A DNA stretch of 64,000 nt from Soehngenia sp. (GTDB lineage: Bacteria; Bacillota; Clostridia; Tissierellales; Tissierellaceae): positions 1-64,000 of the forward strand of contig JAGXFX010000027.1 in the NCBI GenBank assembly GCA_024637045.1. The letters are read 5' to 3'. The position numbers were made by a program, and so were the translations under genes. Position 1 is the stretch's first letter; each line of letters starts with the position of its first letter. Positions 1 to 6,953 of this stretch are shown piece after piece. A model generated the notes under the pieces. The model ran no database searches. It had not been told where the DNA came from and worked only from the letters and a program-made list of their open reading frames with translations.

Positions 1-1216
1 CATATCCAAAAGGTCCTGTTATATTACCAGTAATGGAAGTAGGAAGTACATAACCCTCTGGGTATCCTGTCCACTCTTTAGTAATCTTCAGATAACCTTC
101 ATCAAAGCTATTGTCAATTTCTATACTTGCAGTATTATCAGCAACTACCTCAACACTATTAATATTTGGATAGCTGGTGGTCCACCCATCAACATCATAT
201 TCTGTTACAGTATAGATTCCAGGCATCAAACCAGTCAGTGTAGCAGTCCAGCCGTTGCCCGAATTTAAAGGTACATCCATACTATAACCCATACCATTGG
301 ATACATTTACAATAACCTCAGGGAGAGCAAACCCAATAGGATAACCCGAGAAGTTCTTTGTTATTGTTAATGCTCCTTTTTCAACAACTCTAACTCCCCA
401 TTCCTCAAACCCTGAATCTGCATCGCTGTGCTCAACATAAAGTACAAGATATGCTGTTTCCGGGGTTAAATCTGTATAACCCGTTCTTCCATTATAAACT
501 TCTATCGCATCTGTGAAATATTCTTGTGGTATCAATACCCTGTAGTCAGCAGCTCCACTACCTGTGTTTACCAAGTAGTCCATAATAAGTTGTCTGTCAA
601 TTTCTGCTCCGTTTCCAAAGTCCCAATCAATTTCTCCAATCCATACTGGTTCAGGATTTGTATTGCTCCACTCCATCCCTGGACCCGGACCACCAGTTGG
701 TGCATATCCAGTAAGCAGTGGGTCTCCAGTCAACCAAAATTGATATACATCTACATTCATAATCGACCCGGGTTTGGTCTCATTGAGGTCAATCATAAAT
801 TCAAAACCTGAATAAGTGATTTCTTGAGGAGTACCCTCATTTACTGTAGCAGTTCCATAAGGAATTTCACTAAGTGTTATTGCTTTTGTCCAGATACCAG
901 TTTTTGTATTAAATTCTACTGATCCATTCGTGTTATATCCCTTTTCAATACCATTTGCTTGTATCCTCAGAAAAGAGTCAAATATTCCTGTTCCTGAAGA
1001 TCCCTCAGGACGGTTAACCTCCCAGAAAACCTCATCAAATTCAGCCCAATGATAAAAGGTATCTGGGTCATCACCTGGTTGATATGACAAATCATACGTG
1101 TTTTCTGGATCTGCTGCGAAGCCTACGCTAGATGCCGTACCCATTACAAGTACTAACGTCATCAAAATCGCAAAAATTCTGTTGTATCTGAATTTAAGAA
1201 TCTTATGCCAATACAT
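1..1216 (-). CDS. Secreted surface protein with CnaB-like repeats, partial
   Basis: The frame is open from an ATG at 1216 to the window edge, so at least 405 residues are seen and the C terminus is missing. I checked the codons and found no stop. AAAGGAG lies just upstream at the usual distance. The N terminus is a classical signal peptide (basic start, hydrophobic run, small residues around 28-34). After a unique region of about 250 residues come two copies of a beta-sandwich repeat starting LTITKNFSGYP and LKITKEWTGYPEG and ending in a pattern like GIYTVTEYDVDGW. That is the pattern of the Cna B-type prealbumin-like domains of Gram-positive adhesins. A sortase motif would lie outside the window. 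The long leader carries a c-di-GMP-II-type riboswitch, so expression is probably tied to surface attachment. The adhesin role is inferred from domain and regulation. Confidence 0.8.
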   Translation of the reverse strand, partial: MYWHKILKFRYNRIFAILMTLVLVMGTASSVGFAADPENTYDLSYQPGDDPDTFYHWAEFDEVFWEVNRPEGSSGTGIFDSFLRIQANGIEKGYNTNGSVEFNTKTGIWTKAITLSEIPYGTATVNEGTPQEITYSGFEFMIDLNETKPGSIMNVDVYQFWLTGDPLLTGYAPTGGPGPGMEWSNTNPEPVWIGEIDWDFGNGAEIDRQLIMDYLVNTGSGAADYRVLIPQEYFTDAIEVYNGRTGYTDLTPETAYLVLYVEHSDADSGFEEWGVRVVEKGALTITKNFSGYPIGFALPEVIVNVSNGMGYSMDVPLNSGNGWTATLTGLMPGIYTVTEYDVDGWTTSYPNINSVEVVADNTASIEIDNSFDEGYLKITKEWTGYPEGYVLPTSITGNITGPFGY

Positions 1217-1446
1217 ATAAATTCTCCTTTCATAAATATATTTTTCGCAATTAATTAAAGGTTATATCTATCAATTTTGTATCATTTAACTCTTAAAAAT
1301 CACCTCCTCACAAAGTATTCAGCATCTACACCCCGTCATCCGCATCACCTCCTCGAAATTTCTTCTATTTATGTTTGATTATAAATGGCTAAATATAGTA
1401 TAATAAAAGCACAACAAACCAAACCTAACCAAGGCTTTGGAGTTGT

Positions 1447-1484
1447 AGGAATCCGGTTCAGCTGTCCAGGCGCTCCGGATTCCT
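1447..1484 (-). promoter_or_regulatory. Conserved leader hairpin, copy 1
   Basis: The arms AGGAATCCGG and CCGGATTCCT (minus strand) pair perfectly around an 18-base loop. The hairpin lies after the riboswitch terminator and before the start codon. Related hairpins occur in the two other leaders, and the loops share CTGGCAGCT-like bases. It has no T run, so it is not a simple terminator. Its function is unknown to me. Confidence 0.6.
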
Positions 1485-1518
1485 TCTCTATTTTGACAGG
1501 CAATAACCTGTAATGGGT

Positions 1519-1550
1519 CAAAAAATACAAAATACCGACCATCGGTCGGT
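1519..1550 (-). terminator. Riboswitch-linked terminator, copy 1
   Basis: On the minus strand ACCGACC and GGTCGGT form a 7-bp hairpin with a three-base loop, followed by a T-rich run. The 5' arm is the conserved ACCGACC end of the aptamer. Ligand-bound aptamer and terminator should therefore exclude each other, which predicts an ON switch. Confidence 0.6.
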
Positions 1551-1612
1551 TACGCTACGAGCTCATAAAAGGAAAAGCGTCCATTATAATTCCCTTTAAT
1601 CATGGCCACCAA
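1541..1612 (-). promoter_or_regulatory. c-di-GMP-II-type riboswitch aptamer, copy 1
   Basis: Read on the minus strand, the leader has AAGGGAATTATAATGGACGC, then a stem closed by ACGCT and AGCGT, and then GTAGCGTAACCGACC. This follows the order of conserved blocks that I recall for class II cyclic-di-GMP riboswitches (GGGTTTA, GGRCRC, TAG-GYGY, AACCGACC). It lies about 325 nt upstream of the surface protein start. A TATAAT-like -10 (1631-1636) precedes it, without a clear -35. The assignment is by eye, without a covariance-model search. Confidence 0.7.
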
Positions 1613-1808
1613 AATTTATATTTCATTAATATTATACCCATTACAATTATTCAAGATCATATTATGTTATTAAGTTATTGTAATATATTACTAAAAGCCA
1701 TTAAGGGAAGTACAAGAAAAGGATATGACTGTTAAGACTATTAATGGAAGTAGCTGGAACACAGCTGGAGTCTCAGTTGGAGAGGTTTGTAAAAAAGTTA
1801 TTTAATAA
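1613..1808. other. Gap with no gene seen
   Basis: Apart from the TATAAT-like box at 1631-1636 (minus strand) that probably drives leader copy 1, I see no supported feature here. A 26-codon plus-strand frame at about 1726-1806 has no convincing ribosome binding site or homology. Confidence 0.4.
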
Positions 1809-1841
1809 AAAGCAAGGGGCGAAAATTCCGCCCCTTGCTTA
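1809..1841 (-). terminator. Rho-independent terminator after the adhesin pseudogene
   Basis: The arms AAGCAAGGGGCG and CGCCCCTTGCTT (12 bp) have a 7-base loop and are followed on the minus strand by a T-rich stretch. The hairpin sits directly behind the final stop of the decayed gene. Confidence 0.8.
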
Positions 1842-1852
1842 AGTTTAACACG

Positions 1853-2966
1853 TCATTCTATAATTCTATATTCACCTGCGGGTTGCTCAAGGAAACAGTA
1901 CTTCCCAAACTCATCAGTTGTAATGCTTGCAGTTTCAACCCATTCATCATCCTCAAATCTTTCAAGGATAATTGTTCATCCCTCAAGAGGCATGTCAGTT
2001 GGCAATGTATCCATCATGAAGCCATTGAAGTCCAAACCATATTTAAATCCACATATGTCAAACGTTTGCTCTCTGTTCTCAAAGTTGAACAGTGGTTCAC
2101 TTGTATACTTCAATAGCGTCAAGGTCAAAACCATCAGTGTTTCGTCCTATGCTAGGTGAAGAAGTATAAAGCACTTTATCACCCATTAAAAGGTCAGAGA
2201 TATCTGTTGTTTTTCCAGTATATGTAAATAATGATCCGCCTGGTGTAAAATAAGTGCCAGAGTTACCAGCTTCAGGATCATAGTTTGCTAGATATCCTGT
2301 AATATCAACCAACAATACTCCTGCTGCATAGACGACTTCATCGGGTAAATAGAATAGTGTAGTAGCTCTTGTACTGTTTGGAGATGGGTCGAGTTCAGTC
2401 TCGTTATTATAGAATACTCTGCCTACTACTCCGAAATCACTCGCAAATCCATCTCTAATAGCTTCTTTCTGTGCTTCACTAAACCCATCTATTGCCTCAT
2501 TGTTGCCAGCTATACCAACAAAATATCCAAAGCCTCCATCGTTACCTGTATAAGCAACGGGCCCTGCACCTAAATCTACTACAGCATCAGTTAGGAATAC
2601 CAGTACACCTTCAGCATGGCATGATCCCAAAGCTCCCTATATCACTTCTCTGAATCTAATATCGGCAATTTCTGGGTCTTCAACATTACAGAATCTTGTT
2701 CCATCATCGAAAGTGTATTCTACCCATTCTCTTGATGCTACACCAAAGAAATACTCATTAATACCTGTAATTTGTGTGGCATCAAATTGTCCATAAACAT
2801 TTTCGGGGTCAAGTCTTTCTGGATGACCATTTATTCCTGAATCAAATGGTGAAACACTAACAGTTTTTACTGGTCCTTCAGAATGATCATCAGCATCACC
2901 TCTAAAAATATATTTTGGTTCTGATTGATTAAAAATGGCTAAAATAGTATAATATTGACACAACAA
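1853..2966 (-). pseudogene. Decayed adhesin-like surface protein
   Basis: This is a remnant of a larger surface protein. Continuous protein-like sequence on the minus strand is broken three times: an in-frame TAG at 2637-2639, a frameshift near 2097-2101, and an in-frame TGA at 1976-1978 within an SdrD/CnaB-like segment (FKYGLDFNGFMMD, then GKYCFLEQPAGEYRI). It ends with a normal stop at 1853 and a terminator. No signal peptide is left: the leader with the riboswitch runs straight into mid-protein sequence near 2920, so the 5' part of the gene also seems to be deleted. The two longest open pieces are 109 and 177 codons and begin with accidental TTG codons, so I do not count them as genes. The riboswitch in front of it is intact enough to recognise. 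Confidence 0.75.
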
Positions 2967-2996
2967 ATCAGACCTTTAGCGAGGATTGGATGTTGC

Positions 2997-3033
2997 AGGA
3001 ATCCGGTATAGCTGCCAGGCACCCCGGATTCCT
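2997..3033 (-). promoter_or_regulatory. Conserved leader hairpin, copy 2
   Basis: This has the same AGGAATCCGG / CCGGATTCCT stem as copy 1, with loop bases GGTGCCTGGCAGCTATA. The 30-odd bases on its 5' side (minus strand) are nearly identical to copy 3. Confidence 0.6.
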
Positions 3034-3070
3034 AATTATATGAAGTTACTGCTAAATACTCGAATACTCA

Positions 3071-3098
3071 AAAACAATAACCGACCATCTTGGTCGGT
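3071..3098 (-). terminator. Riboswitch-linked terminator, copy 2
   Basis: ACCGACCA and TGGTCGGT form an 8-bp stem with a three-base loop, followed on the minus strand by TATTGTTTTTG. It overlaps the 3' end of aptamer copy 2. Confidence 0.6.
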
Positions 3099-3160
3099 TA
3101 TGCTATTGGCAACTCAAAGAGAAACGCGTCCAATTAATCTCCTTAAGTACAAGCGTCCAT
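3088..3160 (-). promoter_or_regulatory. c-di-GMP-II-type riboswitch aptamer, copy 2
   Basis: The minus strand shows AAGGAGATTAATTGGACGC, a stem-loop, and AATAGCATAACCGACC, parallel to copies 1 and 3. The P2-like stem is weaker than in the other copies (GCGT has become GCAT), so this copy may be drifting along with its dead gene. A TATAAT box lies at 3212-3217. Confidence 0.6.
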
Positions 3161-3285
3161 TTTACAACCATCTGTTCTGCGCCTACATTACTTGTTTATT
3201 ATTTCACCATTATTATAACCAACTAAATCAATTAATTACAAAATGATTACATAGATTCAAAACATTAGTATTTGTATATCTTTGT

Positions 3286-3299
3286 TGAGCAACTGCTCA
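3286..3299 (-). terminator. Possible weak terminator of the rhodanese gene
   Basis: TGAGC and GCTCA flank a four-base loop just after the stop of the minus-strand gene that ends at 3312. There is no clear T run, so this is only a candidate. Confidence 0.25.
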
Positions 3300-3311
3300 T
3301 TTATTCTAATT

Positions 3312-3902
3312 TCAGGTGTTACAGATAGTTATCTCTCCACCAGCAGTTTTCCATGCAGTCATGCCGTTTTCAAGGACATAGGCATCATAACCCAACATAT
3401 TCAGCATCGATACAGCATATGAAGCGTTGATGTTTTTAGCACAATACACAGCAATTATCTTGTCCTTTGGAAGCATGTCTAGATTGTCCAAAAGCTGAGG
3501 CATAGGTATGAACATAGAATCCTTTATGTAGCTTACACCTCGCAACTGATTGCTGCGGACATCCAGGATCACTGCCTTTTCCTCATTAAACAGAGGTAGG
3601 ATATCTTCTGCCTGCCTTATATACATCCCTTCCTCAGCATAATGGTCCATGAAATTTTGATACGGCGATACAATGTCAACGGTCATTGTTTCCTGTAACC
3701 ATTTGACGTCTGCACCCATGGTTTCAGTGATGACTCTGATTGGTACCATAGTCCTATTCTGAATCAGCTGAGGTTCAACGTCGCTCGCAATTTTCTTGCC
3801 ATCAATCTTAATAGTGATATTAAGATTTGCGTAGGAGATACCAGCAAAAATCAATAAGGCGAATGTTAATACAACTATTATCATAGCTTGTTTTCTTTTC
3901 AT
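3312..3902 (-). CDS. Secreted stalk-domain / rhodanese-like protein
   Basis: This is a 196-residue exported protein. Residues 1-26 form a signal peptide or anchor. Residues about 27-75 resemble the N-terminal copper-amine-oxidase-like stalk domain common in clostridial surface proteins (IKIDGKKI, then RTMVPIRVITETMGADVKW). Residues about 85-192 form a rhodanese-like domain with ILDVRS and a candidate catalytic cysteine in YCAKNIN. Rhodaneses move sulfane sulfur, and here the domain would act outside the membrane. The start ATG at 3902 follows AAGGATGTG. The gene has the third copy of the c-di-GMP-II-type leader, which is unusual for a rhodanese. The active-site loop lacks the common arginine, so sulfurtransferase activity is uncertain and it may only bind. 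Confidence 0.8.
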   Translation of the reverse strand: MKRKQAMIIVVLTFALLIFAGISYANLNITIKIDGKKIASDVEPQLIQNRTMVPIRVITETMGADVKWLQETMTVDIVSPYQNFMDHYAEEGMYIRQAEDILPLFNEEKAVILDVRSNQLRGVSYIKDSMFIPMPQLLDNLDMLPKDKIIAVYCAKNINASYAVSMLNMLGYDAYVLENGMTAWKTAGGEITICNT

Positions 3903-4003
3903 GGAATCACATCCTTAAGATTATTTTAGTTTTATTATTGAATAAAATTGATAGAAGAGTATATACGCAACAAACCAAACCTACAAACTGGTTTAGATGC
4001 AGC

Positions 4004-4040
4004 AGGAACCCAGTATAGCTGCCAGACACCCCAGATTCCT
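4004..4040 (-). promoter_or_regulatory. Conserved leader hairpin, copy 3
   Basis: AGGAATCTGG pairs with CTGGGTTCCT. Compared with copies 1 and 2, several positions differ, but all ten pairs are kept as G-C, A-T or G-T. This supports selection for an RNA stem rather than for the DNA sequence. Confidence 0.6.
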
Positions 4041-4075
4041 AATTATATGAAGTTACTGCTAAATACATGACTACT

Positions 4076-4105
4076 CAAAAACAAAAACCGACCATCTTGG
4101 TCGGT
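4076..4105 (-). terminator. Riboswitch-linked terminator, copy 3
   Basis: ACCGACCA and TGGTCGGT form a stem followed on the minus strand by TTTTTGTTTTTG, the strongest T run of the three copies. It shares ACCGACC with the aptamer. Confidence 0.7.
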
Positions 4106-4167
4106 TACGCTATTGGCTCATAAAAAGGAAAGCGTCCATAGTAAACCCTTTTAATCAATGCCTCCAT
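4095..4167 (-). promoter_or_regulatory. c-di-GMP-II-type riboswitch aptamer, copy 3
   Basis: The minus strand reads GGGTTTACTATGGACGC, a stem-loop closed by ACGCT/AGCGT, and TAGCGTAACCGACC. Of the three copies this matches the class II cyclic-di-GMP aptamer blocks best, including GGGTTTA. A TATAAT box at 4190-4195 precedes it. It should control the stalk/rhodanese gene ending at 3312. Confidence 0.75.
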
Positions 4168-4371
4168 ATTTTATATGTAATTCAATAATATTATACCCTG
4201 ACGTTATTAATATATCACATTAAATTATTAAATTATTGACATAAATTCACTTCGTAAGATAGCAATTATTATTTGAGGTTAATAATATTTAGGGTGGAAA
4301 TTAATTGATAATTCCTGTACAATGTAAAGAGAATAGAGGCTAATAAATAGCAGAAATTGGGGGATTATACA

Positions 4372-5295
4372 ATGACCAAGGAATTGAGATCAAGTCTTTT
4401 GCTTCTTCTTACTGCTGCAATCTGGGGGTTGGCTTTTGTAGCTCAGAGGGTTGGAATGCAGCATTTGGGAGCATTTACATTCAATGCAATCAGGTTTGCA
4501 CTGGGAAGTATTTCCTTGATACCTGTAATATATTTTGTGGGCAACTCCAATAAGAAGAAGGAAATTCAGGCAGACAAGGCAGAAAATGACATAAAGACAA
4601 TAGCCAAGTATGGTGCAATAGCCGGGAGCATACTTTTTACAGCTGCAGCCCTTCAGCAGGTTGGACTTATTTATACAACGGCAGGGAAGGCCGGCTTTAT
4701 AACAAGTCTGTACATAGTACTTGTACCATTACTTGGGCTTTTTATTAAGCAGAAATCCAATGGTTTTATATGGGTAGGCGCAGTTGTAGCAGCGATAGGT
4801 CTATATTTTCTGAGTATAAATGAGGACCTAACTATTCAGTTCGGAGATTTACTTCAACTTATTGGAGCATTCTTCTGGGCAGCACATATTCTGGTGATTG
4901 GATCCTTCGCATCAAAGATAAATGTTCTTAAGCTTTCATCAGCCCAATTTGCCGTATGTTCAGTATTGAGCCTGATTGTGGCACTGATATTTGAAGAGAT
5001 TCAGATGGCCAATATAATAAGTGCTGCATTACCAATATTATATGGAGGTATTATGTCTGTTGGAATTGCATATACCCTTCAGGTAGTTGCCCAGAGACAT
5101 GCAAAGCCATCCCACGCAGCCATAGCATTAAGCATGGAAGCAGTATTTGCAGCACTTGGTGGAGCCGTACTCCTAAATGAGGTTATGTCATTAAGAGGAT
5201 ACTTTGGAGCATTTTTAATGCTTGTTGGAATGCTTATTTCCCAGGGAGACAATATTATCAGCAGAAACAGAAAAAAAGCAACTATAAATGAGTAA
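4372..5295 (+). CDS. DMT superfamily (EamA) transporter
   Basis: About 307 residues with ten predicted membrane helices in two five-helix EamA repeats; the first repeat has the family pattern AAIWGLAFVAQRVGM near the N terminus. It is a likely inner-membrane exporter of metabolites or amino acids, substrate unknown. I chose ATG 4372, which follows GGGGGAT at a good distance, over an in-frame TTG 15 bases upstream. It is monocistronic: a terminator follows directly and the next gene has its own upstream gap. Confidence 0.9.
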   Translation: MTKELRSSLLLLLTAAIWGLAFVAQRVGMQHLGAFTFNAIRFALGSISLIPVIYFVGNSNKKKEIQADKAENDIKTIAKYGAIAGSILFTAAALQQVGLIYTTAGKAGFITSLYIVLVPLLGLFIKQKSNGFIWVGAVVAAIGLYFLSINEDLTIQFGDLLQLIGAFFWAAHILVIGSFASKINVLKLSSAQFAVCSVLSLIVALIFEEIQMANIISAALPILYGGIMSVGIAYTLQVVAQRHAKPSHAAIALSMEAVFAALGGAVLLNEVMSLRGYFGAFLMLVGMLISQGDNIISRNRKKATINE

Positions 5296-5303
5296 GAACA
5301 CTG

Positions 5304-5327
5304 AAACGGCCGAAGGGCTGTTTTTTT
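5304..5327 (+). terminator. Terminator after the EamA transporter
   Basis: AACGGCC and GGCTGTT (one G-T pair) around a GAAG loop, followed by seven Ts. Confidence 0.8.
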
Positions 5328-5417
5328 GTGAGGATTTTTTAAAAGTCATAATCTAGTCATATTTGTATACCATAATAAAGACAAGAGATAAAACAAAACT
5401 AGTGGGAGGAAAAAGAA

Positions 5418-5600
5418 ATGATGATAGTGGTTGCATTATTAATTGGAGTTGCTGTTTATTACCTAGTGACAGGAGACAATCCAGTTAAGTCAATAGAAAG
5501 CAGTAAGACGAATTCTGAGGAAAAACTTAAGGAAAGATTTGTTAAAGGGGACATTAACGAAGAGGAATATTTGAGAATGAAGGAAGTATTAAGAAAATAA
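5418..5600 (+). CDS. Small SHOCT-domain membrane protein 1
   Basis: 60 residues: one N-terminal membrane helix (MMIVVALLIGVAVYYLV), a short polar linker, and a C-terminal SHOCT motif (KLKERFVKGDINEEEYLRMKEVL). SHOCT is a short helical module often found at the ends of membrane proteins and is thought to mediate contacts. It is the first gene of an operon running to 8447 that includes a two-component system. GTGGGAGG upstream is the ribosome site. Function unknown. Confidence 0.8.
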   Translation: MMIVVALLIGVAVYYLVTGDNPVKSIESSKTNSEEKLKERFVKGDINEEEYLRMKEVLRK

Positions 5601-5613
5601 GGAGGGGTAGGCT

Positions 5614-5859
5614 ATGATGTTCAACAGGGAATTCTACAGATTTGGGTTACAAAATGGTTGCGGTTTCTTTGGAGGCTGGCATTTATTTATAGGCATAGGC
5701 CTTCTTATTGGAGTAGTTGCACTGATTCTATGGATGAGGTCAAGGAATAACAGAATTGAAGGAGACTCATATCTGGCATTGTTGAAGGACAAGTTTGTAA
5801 GAGGCGAAATCACTGAGGAAGAGTATTTAAGCAAAAAAAACATATTAGAAAGGAAGTAG
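5614..5859 (+). CDS. Small SHOCT-domain membrane protein 2
   Basis: 81 residues. A Phe/Gly-rich N terminus is followed by one membrane helix (FIGIGLLIGVVALILWM) and a C-terminal SHOCT motif (LLKDKFVRGEITEEEYLSKK), very similar to the one in the preceding gene. The pair probably arose by duplication or works as partners. It starts 13 bases after the previous stop with GGAGGGG as ribosome site. It may sense or buffer membrane stress for the downstream kinase, which is inference only. Confidence 0.8.
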   Translation: MMFNREFYRFGLQNGCGFFGGWHLFIGIGLLIGVVALILWMRSRNNRIEGDSYLALLKDKFVRGEITEEEYLSKKNILERK

Positions 5860-5864
5860 ATGTA

Positions 5865-6245
5865 ATGATGAAAAAGACGATAATAATTCTATTGGTATTG
5901 GCAGTAGCTTTTACAGCAGGAGGTATTTTTATGAAGTACAATGCATATGCGATGGGATTTGGAGGTAATTACAATGAAGATCAGACAGAAAATTTTTACA
6001 ACAACAGAATGTCAGTAAGAGGACATATGGGTTGGTATGAAGATAGTTACAATAACAATGGATTTTCAGATAAAAGCGAAGAAGATTTGAATGTATGGCC
6101 ATCTGGAGGGTATCAATATCCTAACCATCCAATGTGGGGTTACGATGAATATAGAAACAATCCTGATTTTGAAGGTTTCGAAGAAGGCCAGGGGTACTTC
6201 AGTGGTTGTCACGGTAATTTCTACAGAGATGGAATCAGGGAATAA
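5865..6245 (+). CDS. Secreted Asn/Tyr/Gly-rich protein, unknown
   Basis: 126 residues with an N-terminal signal peptide or anchor (KKTIIILLVLAVAFTAGGIF) and a low-complexity outside part rich in Asn, Tyr, Gly and Glu, with scattered Met, His and one Cys (HMGWYED, NHPMWGYDEY, FSGCHGNFY). I recognise no family. Its place between SHOCT proteins and a two-component system suggests an extracytoplasmic signal or metal-binding accessory protein, not an enzyme. It starts five bases after the previous stop, so translation is probably coupled. Confidence 0.65.
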   Translation: MMKKTIIILLVLAVAFTAGGIFMKYNAYAMGFGGNYNEDQTENFYNNRMSVRGHMGWYEDSYNNNGFSDKSEEDLNVWPSGGYQYPNHPMWGYDEYRNNPDFEGFEEGQGYFSGCHGNFYRDGIRE

Positions 6246-6266
6246 TAACAAGTAGAGGGTGAGCAG

Positions 6267-6953
6267 ATGAATTTTAATGTACTCCTTGTGGAGGACCAAA
6301 AAGAAATAAGCTCAATAGTTGCAAAGTATCTAAGCAAGCATAATTACAGCTTCGATATTGCTGAGGATGGATTTGAAGCACTTGAGCTATTCTCAAACAA
6401 AAACTATCATATAGCAATTCTTGATATTATGCTTCCAGGTATAGATGGATTTCAGGTTCTTCAGGAAATAAGGAAGACAACTGATATTCCAGTCATTATG
6501 CTCACCGCCAGGGAGCAGGAATCTGACAGGATTAAAGGATTCGATTTTGGAGCTGATGATTATGTGATTAAACCATTTAGTCCCAGGGAGCTTATGAAAC
6601 GAATAGAGGTCCTTATTAAAAGGGTGTACCACGAATCCAACGAAATAGTGCTTACAGCAGGGAATATAAAGCTTTATACAAGTAGTATGAAGCTTGTGAA
6701 AAATGATTTGGAAATTGAGATTACATCTGCTGAATATAAACTTTTGCGTACTTTTATGAAAAACAAAGGTCAAACACTTACACGTGAACAGCTTATCGAA
6801 AAATCCTTTGGATATGACTATGAAGGCTATGACAGAACTATTGACACTCATATCAAGAGGTTGAGAAGAAAGGTAGAGGATGATCCCAAAAATCCAGAGT
6901 ATATAGTAACAAAATACGGTATAGGATATGTATTTGGAGGTGAGAAGGCATGA
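6267..6953 (+). CDS. OmpR/PhoB-family response regulator
   Basis: 228 residues. The receiver domain spans about 1-118 with acidic residues E9/D10, phospho-acceptor D53 in AILDIMLPG, and Lys in VIKPFSPREL. The winged-helix DNA-binding domain spans about 128-226 (TSAEYKLLRTFMKNKGQTLTRE, then DTHIKRLRRKVE, YGIGYVFG). GAGGGTGAG precedes the ATG. The reading frame overlaps the kinase start by four bases (ATGA), so both are made together. It probably controls this same operon and envelope genes; no binding site was identified. Confidence 0.95.
   Translation: MNFNVLLVEDQKEISSIVAKYLSKHNYSFDIAEDGFEALELFSNKNYHIAILDIMLPGIDGFQVLQEIRKTTDIPVIMLTAREQESDRIKGFDFGADDYVIKPFSPRELMKRIEVLIKRVYHESNEIVLTAGNIKLYTSSMKLVKNDLEIEITSAEYKLLRTFMKNKGQTLTREQLIEKSFGYDYEGYDRTIDTHIKRLRRKVEDDPKNPEYIVTKYGIGYVFGGEKA

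Noticed and set aside
1385-1530. Group I intron ribozyme behind the aptamer, as in one C. difficile tandem
   Set aside because: The leaders are only about 200-300 bases long and show none of the conserved intron core sequences.
1726-1806. 26-codon plus-strand frame with AAAAGG upstream
   Set aside because: Too short, the ribosome site is poorly placed, and no family or conservation can be seen.
524-2159. Plus-strand open frames over 1-2159 (up to 95 codons)
   Set aside because: They lie opposite minus-strand surface protein sequence with signal peptide and CnaB-like repeats, lack ribosome sites and encode Cys/Ser/Trp-rich nonsense.
2986-3246. 86-codon plus-strand frame
   Set aside because: It lies over the antisense of the second riboswitch leader; it has no start signal and the RNA elements explain the conservation.
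1385-4200. Three similar segments as a mobile element (MITE) or CRISPR repeats
   Set aside because: All copies are oriented upstream of minus-strand genes and have the layout -10 box, aptamer, terminator, hairpin; no terminal inverted repeats, target duplications or regular spacing.
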